A DNA stretch of 64,000 bases, taken from NCBI GenBank assembly GCA_033725935.1, contig MU867062.1, positions 1,240,001 through 1,304,000 on the forward strand, read 5' to 3'. Origin of the DNA: Cladorrhinum sp. PSN259 (taxonomy: Eukaryota; Ascomycota; Sordariomycetes; Sordariales; Podosporaceae). Positions 43,383-54,836 of this stretch are shown here, in pieces. Under the pieces are notes generated by a model. It did not search any database. It saw nothing but the letters and a program-made list of their open reading frames with translations, and had not been told where the DNA came from. A program made the position numbers and the translations under genes. The first letter of the stretch is position 1; every line of letters begins with the position of its first letter.

Positions 43383-44283
43383 ATTGATGTTGTCGGGCTC
43401 GGTTCAGGATGGGGATGTGAGATGGAAGAAAGAGATTCGGAGGAATTGGAGCTCTCCGGTCGGAAGAAGCTCTTGTTTGTTGGGACCCGGAGCTCCCCGG
43501 CCGCCCGCGTGCTTGGGGGCGTGTCGCGCTGTCACAGGCTGATCGCGTGCCAGGACTCGGTGATCTTGGTCCCTGTAGGTGTTGGGGTAGAACCAAGGCC
43601 CATTGTTAGTGCATGCTGCTTTTGCAGCATAAAATGGCCTAGTTTTGAGAATTCCATTAACAGCTGACCCCATGACTCGAGGCAGTGTTGCTCTGACGAC
43701 ACTGCACGCCAGGTGACAACGAAGCAGGGCGCAGCTGTGGGGTCGCGATCAGCGATTATCGTGCAGTTCCGAGCGGGGAAAAATGGAGATGCCTCCAATC
43801 AACCTCCCTGTCAGTTGGGGAAATGTTCCTGCAGATTGAACGTTTCGATGTCCCTTCCCGCAAAGTTCAGTTGGTGAAGACGCAACGGAAAAAGGATGCC
43901 AGAAGTGGATTGATACAGCTGCCGCGTCCGATAATTAGAATTCAGAAAGAATAATCACTGGAGGGAACCTTGATTGCAAAAACGCCAACTTTTTTTTGGC
44001 TTGTTTTTAGATTTTATCGGGATTGGTAAACCAGCTGAATGCAGTAAGTGCAAGACAACAAAAGGCAAACGCCGAATCCACGAGTAACTCCAACCTATCT
44101 AGAACGCCAGTAGAAACAACAAAAGCTCATATCGTGTACTTTACGTACAACCCGGGGTATCTTCCTATATTTCTAACCATCCGTCCGCTTACCCCAATTC
44201 CATTCCCAACGCCAACCCGAACCGAAACTCAAAAAACGTAATATCACAGGTTTCAAAACATCATTCCAAACAACCTTTCAAAT
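43383..44283. other. Intergenic stretch, no supported gene
   Basis: Promoter side of the aminopeptidase gene and 3' flank of the Cys/His-repeat gene. No coding evidence. Confidence 0.5.
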
Positions 44284-45414
44284 TCACCGGCCATCATCCA
44301 AATACCGATCCCAGTTAGGGTATCGGTAAGGATCACGTGGCTCTCTTGCCAACCTCTCCCTGTCCTCGCGTTCTCTATCCTCTCGCTCCTTCTCTCTCCT
44401 CAGCGCGCCAATGTCGTCCGAGTATCGGTTCCTCCTGCGTTCAAACTTGTCAAACGCGGGCATGTCTGCAGCCGAAGATCTGCGAGTCCTGAACCTCTCA
44501 TGCTCTTCGCATCGATCAGTCAAGACACCCAGCGACGAGGAGATTGGCCGTGGGTTTGAGCACATTGGGTAAGTGCAGCCATGTCGATCAGGGCAGTATC
44601 CCTTGGGAAAGCGTGCCTCATAACGGCAATTGGCAACCTGGCATTTGTGAGCCATGCAGAACTCGATACCGTTCTGATGCGGGTCAATGCAGAGAGGTGT
44701 CTTGCATTTGTGATCAAGGCAAAAGAGGGAGTCGGTTCTGTCAGGATGAGCAACCACCTTGGAGCAGTGGTCGACAACGCAGCGGTGGTCGCTGCAAAGC
44801 TTGCCAATTCCACGGGAATCCCTTGGCTTCTCACAGTCGATAAGGTCGCACTTGTGGTCGAGGCAGTACTTTCCGTCGTACCCTGGTTTGCGGCGGGTGC
44901 ATCCGGACCAGGAGCATTTGTTCTCGGCCTTGAAGCTTCCGTAATGGGCAGCGCAAAAGATGTCGAACTTTCCATCGCGGTTCTCGTGGCACGGTCGCTC
45001 GCAGCTGGAGACGTTGCACTTCATAAAGTGTTTGAGGCAACGACGCTGCTGGCGGTTATTGACGCGCTCGCGGCAACGAGGCATGGTGCATCGATGGCGA
45101 GCACAGAACCACTGGATGTACTCGCCACCCGCGGTTCCAACGTACTCTCCCATCTCACGGCAGCCAGATTCACCGCATGTCAAGTGCTCGGCGCAGTAGC
45201 GGTCGGATTCCCTCTTGGGGTTCGGGCAGTGGTATCCCTCAGAGATGGAGACGGTCTTGGCGCAAGTATGCTTGAAGCAGTACTTGGAGTAGAACTTGGT
45301 GTCGGCGAACTGAGCGAAGGCATGCTTCTTTCTGCACCCTTCGATGCGGCAGTTGCGTGAGTCGTCTGAGAGGGTGTCCGAGTAGTCAGAGTAGCGAGTG
45401 TTAGAACCCGGCAT
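44284..45414 (-). CDS. Protein of repeated Cys/His zinc-binding units with a charged C-terminal tail
   Basis: 376 aa from ATG 45414 (MPGSNTRYSD). The frame extends upstream only with a non-ATG start. From about residue 20 to 300 there are about nine units of the form C-x3/4-C-x(6-15)-C-x2-H-x-C, for example CRIEGCRK..YCFKHTC, CNVSSCERPC..FCAAHY, CDLIDCEK..LCSDHRC and CKTPLCID..FCMAHKC. Each could bind one zinc ion. The tail is rich in Arg, Glu and Asp (REKEREDREREDRERLAREP), and is likely helical or disordered. There is no signal peptide. The regular CxxxC..CxxH spacing does not match common DNA-binding zinc fingers. A scaffold for nucleic acid or protein is possible; function is unknown. Confidence 0.8.
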   Translation of the reverse strand: MPGSNTRYSDYSDTLSDDSRNCRIEGCRKKHAFAQFADTKFYSKYCFKHTCAKTVSISEGYHCPNPKRESDRYCAEHLTCGESGCREMGEYVGTAGGEYIQWFCARHRCTMPRCRERVNNRQQRRCLKHFMKCNVSSCERPCHENRDGKFDIFCAAHYGSFKAENKCSWSGCTRRKPGYDGKYCLDHKCDLIDCEKPRDSRGIGKLCSDHRCVVDHCSKVVAHPDRTDSLFCLDHKCKTPLCIDPHQNGIEFCMAHKCQVANCRYEARFPKGYCPDRHGCTYPMCSNPRPISSSLGVLTDRCEEHERFRTRRSSAADMPAFDKFERRRNRYSDDIGALRREKEREDREREDRERLAREPRDPYRYPNWDRYLDDGR

Positions 45415-47787
45415 GGGGACGATGTTGATGGTGTTGTTGAAGAAGGGTGTTGTTGGTGACAGTGTCAAGGTGGGTCGCTTTGGCTTGTGAGGCAGTACGC
45501 AGTAGATCGAGTGCTAACGATGATGTGCAGACTGACGATTTATGTGATTGGAGCCAAGTGCAGTAGTGTATGATGTTTCTGAAAACCAGGCCAAAACTGC
45601 AGCTGAGGCTATCTTATATAAATTTGCATCTTCCGGGAGGCCACCCCACGGTTCGCGGCTCCAACCGTATGCACGGCGCTTGGAGTGCCTTGCAGGGCGC
45701 TGCGGATGCAACGCAGTGGCTGCAGCCGTCCGGGAGTGGTGTTGGGCATCTTGGCAGACGATTAATCGGGTATCGCGCAGGAAGGGGGCTGAGCAATGAA
45801 AAGCACGTCCTCGATTCTTGGAGTCCTAGACTGGACCCGCTCAGTTTTGAAAAGGTTGTTCAATTTCCACAACTTGCGTGGCCTAGACATCACCGGCGGT
45901 TGCACACGACGACCCCAAGAACCAATCCCTCTGGTCGTCTCCAGACAGCCGGATCTCTTTTGAGACCACAAACTCACCCTTCCGATATCTCCGTAAAAAG
46001 TACAAGTCCCGCGATGATAGAAATCTCGTGTGTCCTCTCTGCAATCATAACCAACCATGACAGATTTCTTTGCATATTTGCCCTGCGACACAGGCTCCCG
46101 ATTTGCAACTTGAAGAATCAGTTGCCTTGTTCTTGGATAGTCCTCTGTGCAACCCCCATGACGCGTTCGTCTGAACTTTTACAAAAGGCGTCCATAAATG
46201 TGCGGCGTTTCAAGCAGAAGAGTTTGGACTCGAATGGCCATGATTGACAGATGTGCAGAAGGCTGGCTGCTCGAAGAAAGAGTGCGGCCGCTGTCGGTGG
46301 CCACTTGCCCCAGTGGGTCGGTTGCCTCTCATCGCTTGTTTCCTCGATGTCAGTTGCATTTGGGAGGAACAAGAAGGTTGCGGCGTGAGCTTTTGTCGAG
46401 CGGCACAGCAAGTTTTAGCTGCCACCCCTGGCGAGAAGCTGAGGACAAGCCACAATACCCAAGGAAAAGGGTCCCCACTGTTAATGTAACCTGCACACTT
46501 TGGTGTCTGGTCCTAATTTCTCACCATGTCCACTAACATGCTTACGCCGTCCACAAAAAGGTGAGGGAACCCGTGGCCAAAACGATATTTCCGAAGCTCA
46601 CGATACTATGACCGAGCCTGATACAGATGACTCGTGAGTCATTTATTTCTGGCTGAGTGGCCTGAGATTCCTGTAAACAATTTTCTTTTTCAGAGTCAGC
46701 CTCGTCTCTGCTTCCCACCATCTTTTCTCGCCATCTCGTGTCGAGGAAGGGGCGAGAATAAGCCAGCAAAAGTCATTTGACAAGCTCCGAGAGGCATCCA
46801 CATTATCCATTATGCATTCTATCACTCCACAACCCTCCAGAAGACTTCATGATGTTTCCGATCAGGCCACGGGAGCATTGAGGAAACAGCCGAACATCCT
46901 TCAATTATTCACCGGCAATGCAAACCTCACAGATACGCCGACGTCGGCGCAAAAGACCAACAGCTCATGTGTGGTGGAAGGCAATCATATAATCGGGGCA
47001 ATCCACCTCCGTCAACGGGCGGCACAGTCCATTAAGAACAATCACCGAAGATTCCAGGGGTAATTATCAAGCAAGAATTATACAAGCATTGGCATACATC
47101 TGAGTGAAGCTGAAAGGTCAAGCATGGCTGATGAATGCGGCCAACACGGCACCAATGCTGAGGTTGCTAGGACTTGCAAGTTTCAATACGACTGAACTCA
47201 TCATCTGCCGCGGCCGAGCCTTCCGCCCAATCCAGCCTTACTTGTACGAATCACCCACGATTTACTGGAAGCTCCCGGCCGACTCCCAAGTTGTGGTCTT
47301 TCATATCTTGCTTGCCAGTCAAGCGAACCCCGGGAAATCCGGGGCAGTTTATCTGGGTGTTCTACCTACGTGGCTGGGTTGCACAGGGCGAGATTCAGGG
47401 GACAAAATCGCGCCCTCCTTTTTCTTTGCGATTACTATTATGCCCCAGTGGAGGATGGTTTCAGAGCTGACAACAGGTGTGTTACTAATTCCGGGAATAG
47501 CCAAGTCTTTTTAAATACCTTTAAAACAGACATCTTTATTTCCATGATTGTTCTGGCAGCACGAGAGGCAAAGCGTCGTGCGTGCTGGCCAGCACCTATG
47601 TAAAAGAGCGGGTGGGGTATGTCCCCGGATAGTATAAAAAGGATGAAAAACAGTAGTCCCTTAGTTTTCAAACTGCCCACCTCCACAATCCACTATTTAA
47701 ATACACTCCATTCAACCTCAACGGCCCGGGGCCAAGCACCAACTGGTTGTGCTGACAGGACAACCGAAACGAACAAACAATGCGATT
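45415..47787. other. Intergenic stretch, no supported gene
   Basis: Several frames over 100 codons occur on both strands, but none has domain, signal-peptide or splice support. The frame at 47104-47514 uses a GTG start. Confidence 0.45.
45613..45620 (-). promoter_or_regulatory. TATA-like box of the Cys/His-repeat gene
   Basis: TATATAAG on the minus strand about 200 bp upstream of the ATG at 45414. Confidence 0.4.
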
Positions 47788-48020
47788 TTAATGCTGTGAA
47801 TTCCTAGTTAGCCAGGCAGAAAGGGATCTGTCGGCTTCAGTGAGGATTGACTTACACCGCAGCTGCTGCAGGAGCATCCGTTGCACGAACCGGAGCAGTT
47901 GCAAGAGGAGCAGTTGCTACCAAGCGATTCAATGGTTAATTAGCGCTGGTATCAGAAATGGGCATCCCAGGAGCAACCCCAGGCATTTTATTTTAGGAGA
48001 ATTTCTTACCAGGGAGACAT
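47788..48020 (-). CDS. Copper metallothionein, 25 aa, three exons
   Basis: Exon 1 is 48020-48010 (11 nt), exon 2 is 47916-47856 (61 nt) and exon 3 is 47793-47788 (6 nt). The spliced peptide is MSPCNCSSCNC followed by SGSCNGCSCSSCG and a final His: eight Cys in 25 residues, three of them in CxC pairs, and no aromatic residues. Both introns have GTAAG donors and GCTAAT/CTAAC branch sites. The length, Cys spacing and ending closely match the Neurospora-type copper metallothionein, which binds Cu(I) in a single cluster in the cytosol to buffer and detoxify copper. The exact end is uncertain: an alternative acceptor (CTAG at about 47805) would change only residues after CG. Expression is probably copper-induced, from family knowledge. 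Confidence 0.85.
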
Positions 48021-48164
48021 TTTGAAAAAACTGGAGGTTTCCCGGATGTGTGTGGTGCTAGGAGTTATTGTGTTATTGGTCTCAGTCTTGAATGTGAGCT
48101 ACATGTATCTGAGGGGAATGAAAATGATAACAGCACTGTTGAGGGACACGGGCGAGCTGGATAG

Positions 48165-48174
48165 ATTTATATAC
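48165..48174 (-). promoter_or_regulatory. TATA box of the metallothionein gene
   Basis: TATATAAAT on the minus strand about 150 bp upstream of the ATG at 48020. Confidence 0.5.
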
Positions 48175-49940
48175 ATGTAGAACAGTGGTTTAACCCCCCT
48201 TCCCCCCGCCCTCGGTCCGGCTCTTGACCCCACGCACAAAAACAGGATATGAGAAAGTCGAGCCCAAATCATGGCTTTGTGGCGGCAGCAGATGGACGCC
48301 CACCACGAGAACTGAACCCGCCATCGAAAGTATCATAGCAGCACAAAAGGCGGGGTTTAGCAACAGAGACCAATCAATCGTCCACGAGCTTTGGAGGGAG
48401 GGTGTGCTGACGTCAGGACTTGCCCGCTAGGACAAGTATGGGCTTGGGGGTATATGTTGAGCCCATTGGTTGACGACTGGGATGTGTCATGATCGATGGA
48501 CATATGACACATACTTTTGTGAATACTTTTGGTGTTTTTCTTGTATCTTGGACGACCCATTGGCGGCGAGACCGTGTCGGAATTCGTAATCGATATCATT
48601 CAACTGCGTGGGTTCCAAGGGCGCCAGGCGCGGAAGTCTGGTATGCCCCGCGGATTCTGTAGATAAGACAGTTGATAATGATTAGCTATAGATCAGTCAA
48701 ACTTAGCCAGACACGTGCACATTGTCAACTCGGCATATGTGCCCAGGCGCCAACTCGGTGAACGGACGCGATTTCTCATCCAAATGAGGCTGCTTGCAGG
48801 ATTTCGTAGAGGGATGTCGCGGGGTAGCATCACGATGGAACCGCACTTTGAGGGGGCAGAAGGGAAAAAATGAGGGTGGGAGAGAGCTGGGCAGGGGAGA
48901 CAGGAAGGAGGGGGGGGCTTTACAGGATCGAATACCGTAATAGCCCGTCGAGAAGACAAACAAACAAAATACTCACCGACATTATTTCAGAATAGCCAGC
49001 ACATGAGTGAAGCTTGACGTGCTTTCAAGAACAACTTCAGTTTTCGCAGCAAGAAGGGAAGATGTCGCATCTCCAAGTAAAGGAGAAGTCACTACTTATA
49101 TGCCTTGGAAAGTCAGAACTCGCTTGACGGACGGATCGGTCATCAGGGTGCTCACGCCATCAAGGTTCTTTGTTATGCCATCTTCTGCGCCAAGGTTACG
49201 CTCCGATGCCGGCACGGTTCACTGCCCAATGAGCATTGAAATACATAACTAAATATCCGTAAACCAAGTTAGAAAGAAGGGCTCCCCAAACCGCAAGACG
49301 CCCAGTTACTCTCCGATATTTCGGATCGCATCTCCAAGATACTTGAGCATGAAGAAGAACGAGTCCCCCGCTCTGCCCACCGAGGAGACCCCTATTTCCA
49401 GACCCACAAGACACGGACAGCATTTGCGACATTCCTGGCGATTGAGTCTATTCTCTTTCCACATGTGGCACTGTACATGTATACGATAGGTTACCATAAC
49501 GGCTAGAGCTTGTCGCAATTGATCCTTCAGCCTCATTCGTGCTCCAGCCATGGCTAGTCCGCAGAGTCCAGTCGCGGCTACGACGATTCGGAACCACGAC
49601 AAGCCCCATGTGGCGTTGCTGTTGGGAGATTGAACAAGTGCGTGGACTGTGAGTTAAGATGGATAGTGTTAATGGGCGATGGGGTATAAACAGTATACAC
49701 TTAAGAAGGTGGGTAGTCCACTCTGATTCTGAACGCGAGGTTACCAGAATATCTAAATACTCGTCCAAATTTATGGGTTACATTATCTCGTGTTAGGAAG
49801 GCGGCCTGCTGGAAATGGCAAAGAAATGTTTACAATATCTCCATCTATTCTGTTACTACTTGACTACGTACGTGCCTACACTAAACGCTCTCTCCACCGG
49901 CAAGGAAGTTCACACCCGGAAACACAGAGCACAAAACTAC
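48175..49940. other. Intergenic stretch, no supported gene
   Basis: A minus-strand frame at about 49625-49306 stays open for over 100 codons and reads protein-like in part (SWFRIVVAATGLCGLAMAG), but it has no ATG at its start and no recognised family. A G-tract occurs at about 48913. Confidence 0.4.
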
Positions 49941-50585
49941 CTAGAAATTCTTGGGTCCGCAGTACTGCTTGGTGCGCCAGACGAGGTACAGGTAATCGCC
50001 GCCGCGACCCGCATTGATATCACCGGACATACGGTTCCAGCCGCCCGGGGGGCTTCCCTGAGCATCACCGCTTCTCCAGAGGGCAATATCGGTCACGAAG
50101 CTGGTGAAAGAAGGAAAGAGAGTGGTTAGCAAATCTCCAGGACAGAGCACCACCCTCAATATCAAGGGTTCAAAGGGATTCAAAAAAACAACTTACTCAT
50201 TGGCACCCATATCGTTGGACCACGAGAAGTAGCGGTAATCGCCGCCGGCACCCTTGGCCAGGTCGTCATTGCGGTTGCCGTCGGCGTTGCCGCGGATATC
50301 GGTCCACAACTTATCGACCATCATCCTGGGACTGGTCGCGCGCTTCGGGACGAGCCAGACGTACTCGCCGCCATAGCCCTTGTTGATGTCGGCGGACTGG
50401 CCGTTGATCTCGTTGATGGCATCCCAGGGCTTGTCGTCGTTGTAGCAGGTCTATTTGATCAGATGTTAGGCTTAGGGAGGATTCAATCGAGGGCTGGGGT
50501 ATAAATCTACCTCAAACCAGGAGAAGAACTCTTCGTAGTTACGGGTGGATCCCTCGGGGTCGCTGCAGGTGGACCCAGAAGGCAT
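49941..50585 (-). CDS. Small protein with three MABP/beta-prism-like repeats
   Basis: Three exons: 50585-50511, 50450-50197 and 50100-49941, giving 162 aa. The introns have GTAGAT and GTAAGT donors, and the second carries the branch TGCTAACC. The protein has no signal peptide. It contains three copies of a motif D-(I/L)-x-K/A-G-x-G-G-(D/E)-Y-x-(Y/W): DINKGYGGEYVWL, DLAKGAGGDYRYF and DINAGRGGDYLYLVW. Each is preceded by a strand with W or Y (VTDIALWRSG before the last). This triple pattern is the signature of MABP-type and related beta-prism folds, used for membrane or glycan binding. I therefore expect one three-fold beta-prism domain filling the protein. Role unknown; it could be lectin-like. 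Confidence 0.78.
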
Positions 50586-50699
50586 GGTGAGTGAAGGTGT
50601 TGGAAGTTGGTCTTGATAGGATGGGAATGGTGTGTGTCAGGAAGTTTTGTGTGGGCGATGGTGTTCAGGAGATTCTGGGAGAGCCGGAGACACAAGCAT

Positions 50700-50707
50700 C
50701 TTTATAC
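50700..50707 (-). promoter_or_regulatory. TATA box of the beta-prism-like gene
   Basis: GTATAAAG on the minus strand about 115 bp upstream of the ATG at 50585. Confidence 0.5.
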
Positions 50708-51992
50708 CTTGGATACCGAAGCAACAAAACTACAGCGACATGTTCCATTCACCACCTCGTGCTCTGCGTATGGTTAGATTGTTGGTGCACGTACCTACTC
50801 AGGGTAGGCTGGTGTTGATTCTAGACCTCGCCGCGTTGCTGTCCAACAGGGGTGGAGAGGGGGCTGATCAGCTTGTGGCCAGCTGAGGAACCTGTTATGG
50901 GATAGCTCCAGTCTGGAGGGAGTGGGGGGAGCTGAAGCCCAAAGCCCACATGTCGCTGCAGAGTACCCAAACATATCGGGAAGCATTGCACGCTTCGGAC
51001 AGGTGAAGGACGCTATTGAAATGTGATAGAAGCCTCCATATGCAGCTCAATGATTTAGTTCTACTAGTAGAGCATCGAGACCGTGAAGCCGGACTGTGGA
51101 TTCTGGAATGATGTTCCAGACCGACGTGTTGTGGAACGAGAGGGAAGCCACTTGGTAATGGGCTTCCTAAATCCAGGAACTCATTCAAGTTAAGGAAGGA
51201 TTTCAGTAGCGAAAAAAGTCTTGGAGTTTCCAATCACCACTCTAAAAGAGGTCTCAGGAAGGAATTCATGAATAGTTATCGCGCCCTCGTGTTGATCGTG
51301 CTGAAATTATTTGTCAGGTTCCTCCGATCTCACACAATGGTGACAGACGCGGTGGCGGCAGTGGCCATGGCTATCCTCCAATTCGGGAGTCATGACGCTC
51401 ACATATCGGGTTTTCTCAAAAAAACGAAACCGTGCAAGTTATGCCCCCACAAAAACCAAAAAGATTGGACAATCAAATAGCTGGGTGCTCCGCGGTCGAG
51501 AAAATTAGTGTAGAGATATGATCGGCTAAGGGATCGTCTCCCTGGGACGATCTAAGAGACACCACCAATGCAGAGGAAGAAGGCGGCTGACCTAGCTATC
51601 TAGTTTTGTGCACTGTGTTGGAATTTCCCTCATCCGGCAGGCAACTGCTCCGACTCGCTCAGATTCTAGACTCGCCTAGGCCTAGGACGTGACGACGATG
51701 GTGTCATATGAGAAACAGTTGAGGCCTGGAAAGGGCATAGGCGCTGGTGTGGCCGAAGCTGAGTAAATTCAGCTGTGAAAGCAGCAATTCATGACGCCCC
51801 TAAACTTGGGTTTGATGGTCAGAATCGGGCACCAGGATGGAGAAGCATCTGCAGGCAAGGTCCAGAGAAACAAACTACATGTTGATACCAACATCACAAT
51901 TTTGATCTATGCCTAGAAACACAGCATCCCTTAGCATCCCCTTCTTTGCACGTCCATATCAGTCTACGTCAGCGTCTATCAGTACCATTACC
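50708..51992. other. Intergenic stretch, no supported gene
   Basis: No coding or RNA evidence found. Confidence 0.45.
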
Positions 51993-52677
51993 ATGCCTAC
52001 TCTACCAACTCTAGAGGTCATCCAGGTGCCTGTGCCGCACCAATCAGCTGTGCCGAAGATTTTCAGGCCAGCGATGAACCCCGTGACCGTCAGCTCGGGC
52101 GTTCAGAAGATGATCTGGAGTACCGTTCAAACTAGCCCGGCGGCGAGCGTGTTGAGTGGACCTCGTGCGATCCCCCGACAACCTCGTCCCTTCTAATATT
52201 TTCCTTTCTGCACAGATTCGCAACCATTTTTGTTCCGGCCAGTCTCTCAGCGGCTGTTCTCTTGGTCTTGATGGCTTTCATCATCCCTTGGAGCCAGTCT
52301 GACACACAGAAGAGCAATCCCTTCGTTCTCCGGGGCAAATGACACAACAAAGTTCTTGTACGACTGCAACATTATCCCCCCTTTTTATAATGGAAATGCT
52401 GATGGTATATACCTACCAGGATCTTTTGGGTCGTCAGTGTTCCCATCGGTTTCTTTGCCTATGTCTGGTTTGTCTCCGGGCTGAAGCAGTGGTGGATGCG
52501 ACTCACACGGACTTTGTGAGACTTGAAGGTTGGGCCGAGAAGAGACTCTACCTGCTGGAGATGAACAAGATCAAGCGGGGACAGCCAAGCTCTAGCACCG
52601 GTCGTCCAGCGGTGTTTGCACGTCAGCGGATGAAGGTGAAAAGAGGAGAGGGAAGCCCCGCCGAGGCTATTCCGTAA
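51993..52677 (+). pseudogene. Relics: dimeric-barrel (ABM-like) start and hydrophobic segments in shifting frames
   Basis: ATG 51993 opens a frame reading MPTLPTLEVIQVPVPHQ and FRPAMNPVTVSSGVQKMIWS, which resembles the first half of small fungal antibiotic-biosynthesis-monooxygenase-like barrel proteins. The second half is missing. In a different frame from about 52130 comes a hydrophobic helix (FVPASLSAAVLLVLMAFIIPW), then in another frame PIGFFAYVWFVSGLKQWW, and from about 52500 an open stretch GWAEKRLYLLEMNKIKRG. Introns do not reconcile these frames convincingly. I read the region as decayed genes. Confidence 0.3.
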
Positions 52678-52867
52678 TAACTCCAGATGTTTGAGATATT
52701 AACACAGCAACCTTGAACTCTGATCATAAGGGAGCCCGCCCTGAGCCGTCCTGAGCAGGCATGAGCATGCCTGATTATTAGTACGGCGGCGGGACTAGGT
52801 AGCTGACTACGTGAGGGATTGTGTCACGTTCATATTGGTAAGACAGACTTGTCAGAAATATCCAAAT

Positions 52868-52965
52868 GACGTCTTCAGGTTGTATTGTTTGATGTATTTT
52901 GCAGATCTTGAGGCCACTCACTCTTTTAATTGATACTGAAGTTACGAGCAGGCTTGACAGATGTA
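52868..52965. repeat. Imperfect direct repeat, copy 1
   Basis: Begins GACGTCTTCAGGTTGTAT and ends near GAAGTTACGAGCAGGCTTGACAG. Matches copy 2 at 53286-53383 with substitutions and a few indels. Mostly AT-rich sequence lies between the copies. Confidence 0.75.
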
Positions 52966-53285
52966 ATTTTTTAATTTTTTAATTTTCATTATTTTTATTT
53001 TTCTCTGAAAAAGAAATAAATTTTACTTGTTTATTATTTTCTTTCTCAAAAGCGGTTTTGCGTTCTATCTTTGCAATGCATTGGATATTATGACCATTGG
53101 ATTCCCAGAGGGACAGTTTCTCGGAGGGAAATTCATCGTTTACGCAGTCTGTTGTCTTGCCTGGGCTGAGAAATGCTGAAGTAACCGTCATTTGGTAACT
53201 ATTGGGGGCCAAATGGTTTTTGTCTTGGAAAAGGAAGGAGGGTAATTTTGAAAAGTAACGGTTGGTTACACAATAAAATGTAACT

Positions 53286-53383
53286 GACGTCTTCAGGTTG
53301 TATCTCTGAATCCTTTGAAGATCTTGGGACCACTTTACTCTATTAATTGGTGCTTAAGTTACGAGCAAGCTTGGCCGATGTCA
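53286..53383. repeat. Imperfect direct repeat, copy 2
   Basis: Begins with the same GACGTCTTCAGGTTGTAT as copy 1 and contains AAGTTACGAGCAAGCTTGGC. It lies 418 bp from copy 1, just upstream of the GPI-protein gene, so it may be part of its promoter. Confidence 0.75.
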
Positions 53384-53447
53384 TTGTTTTTTTATTATGT
53401 TTCTTTTTCTTCATCAAGTAGCTGGGTAGTCAACGAGGAGAATTTCA

Positions 53448-53458
53448 TATTTAAATAC
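53448..53458 (+). promoter_or_regulatory. TATA-like element of the GPI-protein gene
   Basis: ATATTTAAATAC about 75-85 bp upstream of the ATG at 53531. Confidence 0.35.
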
Positions 53459-53530
53459 CTACCAAAGGTTGGACCCATACATGTAACCTTCATGTTCAAT
53501 TAATCACCATCGCGACAAACTTGTTCAAAA

Positions 53531-54614
53531 ATGGTTTCGCACATTACTCCAGCTCTAGTAGCCATAATTTCACTCCTTCACCTCCAGCCCGTCCAAGCGC
53601 GCTGGCCCGAAAAAGGAGCCTACGCAAACCCCAACACCGGCATCTGGGGCGTCTCCCCTTCCAACCTGACCGAGTACTTCAAATCTCCCAACGCGACGGG
53701 AACTTACAACTTCATCGGCCGGGACATAGCCGTCCCCTATGAAGCACCCAAACTGAAGGATATGCCCGGGTACTCCTGGCAAGCCTCGGTGGTGGCAGAC
53801 GTCCCGCTTACCGAAAGCGAAAGCATCAAGACTACACCCGAAGAGCGAATCAACGGCAGTTTCACCGCCGCCGCGGTCACACTTCAGATCCCAGCAGAAC
53901 GACCACCCCACGAGTCATGGCTTCTGTGCGTGCTCAGCTGGCAAAGCAACTCTGGGGTCTACAAATCTTCCGATGTGACGAAAGAAGAAGCAAAAGAAGA
54001 CAAGGATAAATTTCCCGAGGGGTCTTGCGCGCCCTTTTTCGGTGAGAAGTGTGTGAACGACATCCAGGACAGTATAACCGACGATCATGCTACCCTTTCG
54101 AAGTGGTGTTCCTGCCCGTCTTCAACCAGCACCAAGTCCTGTGGGGATCGGTTGTCAGCTGGGAGATGGGCAAGCCGGTGTGTGGCCACCTGTGAGTTCT
54201 GCCCGCCTGATTTTACTTTGCTTTTCATAGCACATAATGTAGAGGGTACTTACTAATCTGAAATGTCGGATGGGCAAATTTCTAGTGTACAACTCGTCTC
54301 AGATAAGGGACTGGCCTGATGGCAAGCTGAACATTATTCAGTACGGCAGCGAGAAAGGCGGAATGGGAAACAGGACACGGTATGACGAGATTGGGGGCAG
54401 CATTTGGCCTGTCGCCTTGGTGTGGGGAGACTCTGGAAAGGGCTACCCCAAAGGGGCTCTCTATATGATCAATAGAACTGCCAGCATGTCATGTGTGAGG
54501 GCTGTGAATGCGACAGAGGGCAGTGTCGCGCCGAGCCTTGGTCACAGAGAGGGGTTGTCGACAATGTTGATGTCGACTGGACTTATGCTTGCCGTGTGGA
54601 TGGCTTTGCTGTAG
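53531..54614 (+). CDS. Secreted GPI-anchored wall protein, unknown family
   Basis: Two exons, 53531-54191 and 54286-54614, joined across a 94-bp intron (GTGAGT donor, TACTAAT branch), give 329 aa. A signal peptide covers about 1-24. The mature part holds several N-glycosylation sequons (NLTEY, NATGT, NGSF, NRTAS) and paired Cys (CAPFFGEKC, WCSCPSS). The C-terminus is a small-residue stretch followed by the hydrophobic end GLSTMLMSTGLMLAVWMALL, as expected of a GPI-attachment signal. The N-terminal half is similar in style to fungal extracellular proteins carrying a central Cys pair around an alpha-helical segment. No catalytic motif is seen. Confidence 0.72.
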
Positions 54615-54836
54615 TAGTTCATGCCAAGGGGAGTTCAGGGACAACAGTTGGACAACTTGAAGACTTTGAGGGAGTCATGGGAACTAGATCTGTATTTCTA
54701 AAAATCGAGAGAAAGCTTACGTTTGTTGATGAATACCAACCTACCACCTATCTAGGTATATTATATCTGTGTCGGAGTTTGAACAAGGAAAAACTGGATG
54801 GGCCAACTGGGGTCCTATGAACTACGTAAGACTATT

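Noticed and set aside
44581..45360. 259-codon plus-strand frame
   Set aside because: Antisense of the Cys/His-repeat gene; valine- and alanine-rich, shadow composition.
45570..46247. 225-codon plus-strand frame
   Set aside because: No recognisable family, low-quality composition and no splice or promoter support. The overlapping promoter of the Cys/His-repeat gene explains the position.
49306..49625. Minus-strand open frame of over 100 codons
   Set aside because: No ATG at its start, no recognised family, and no convincing upstream exon.
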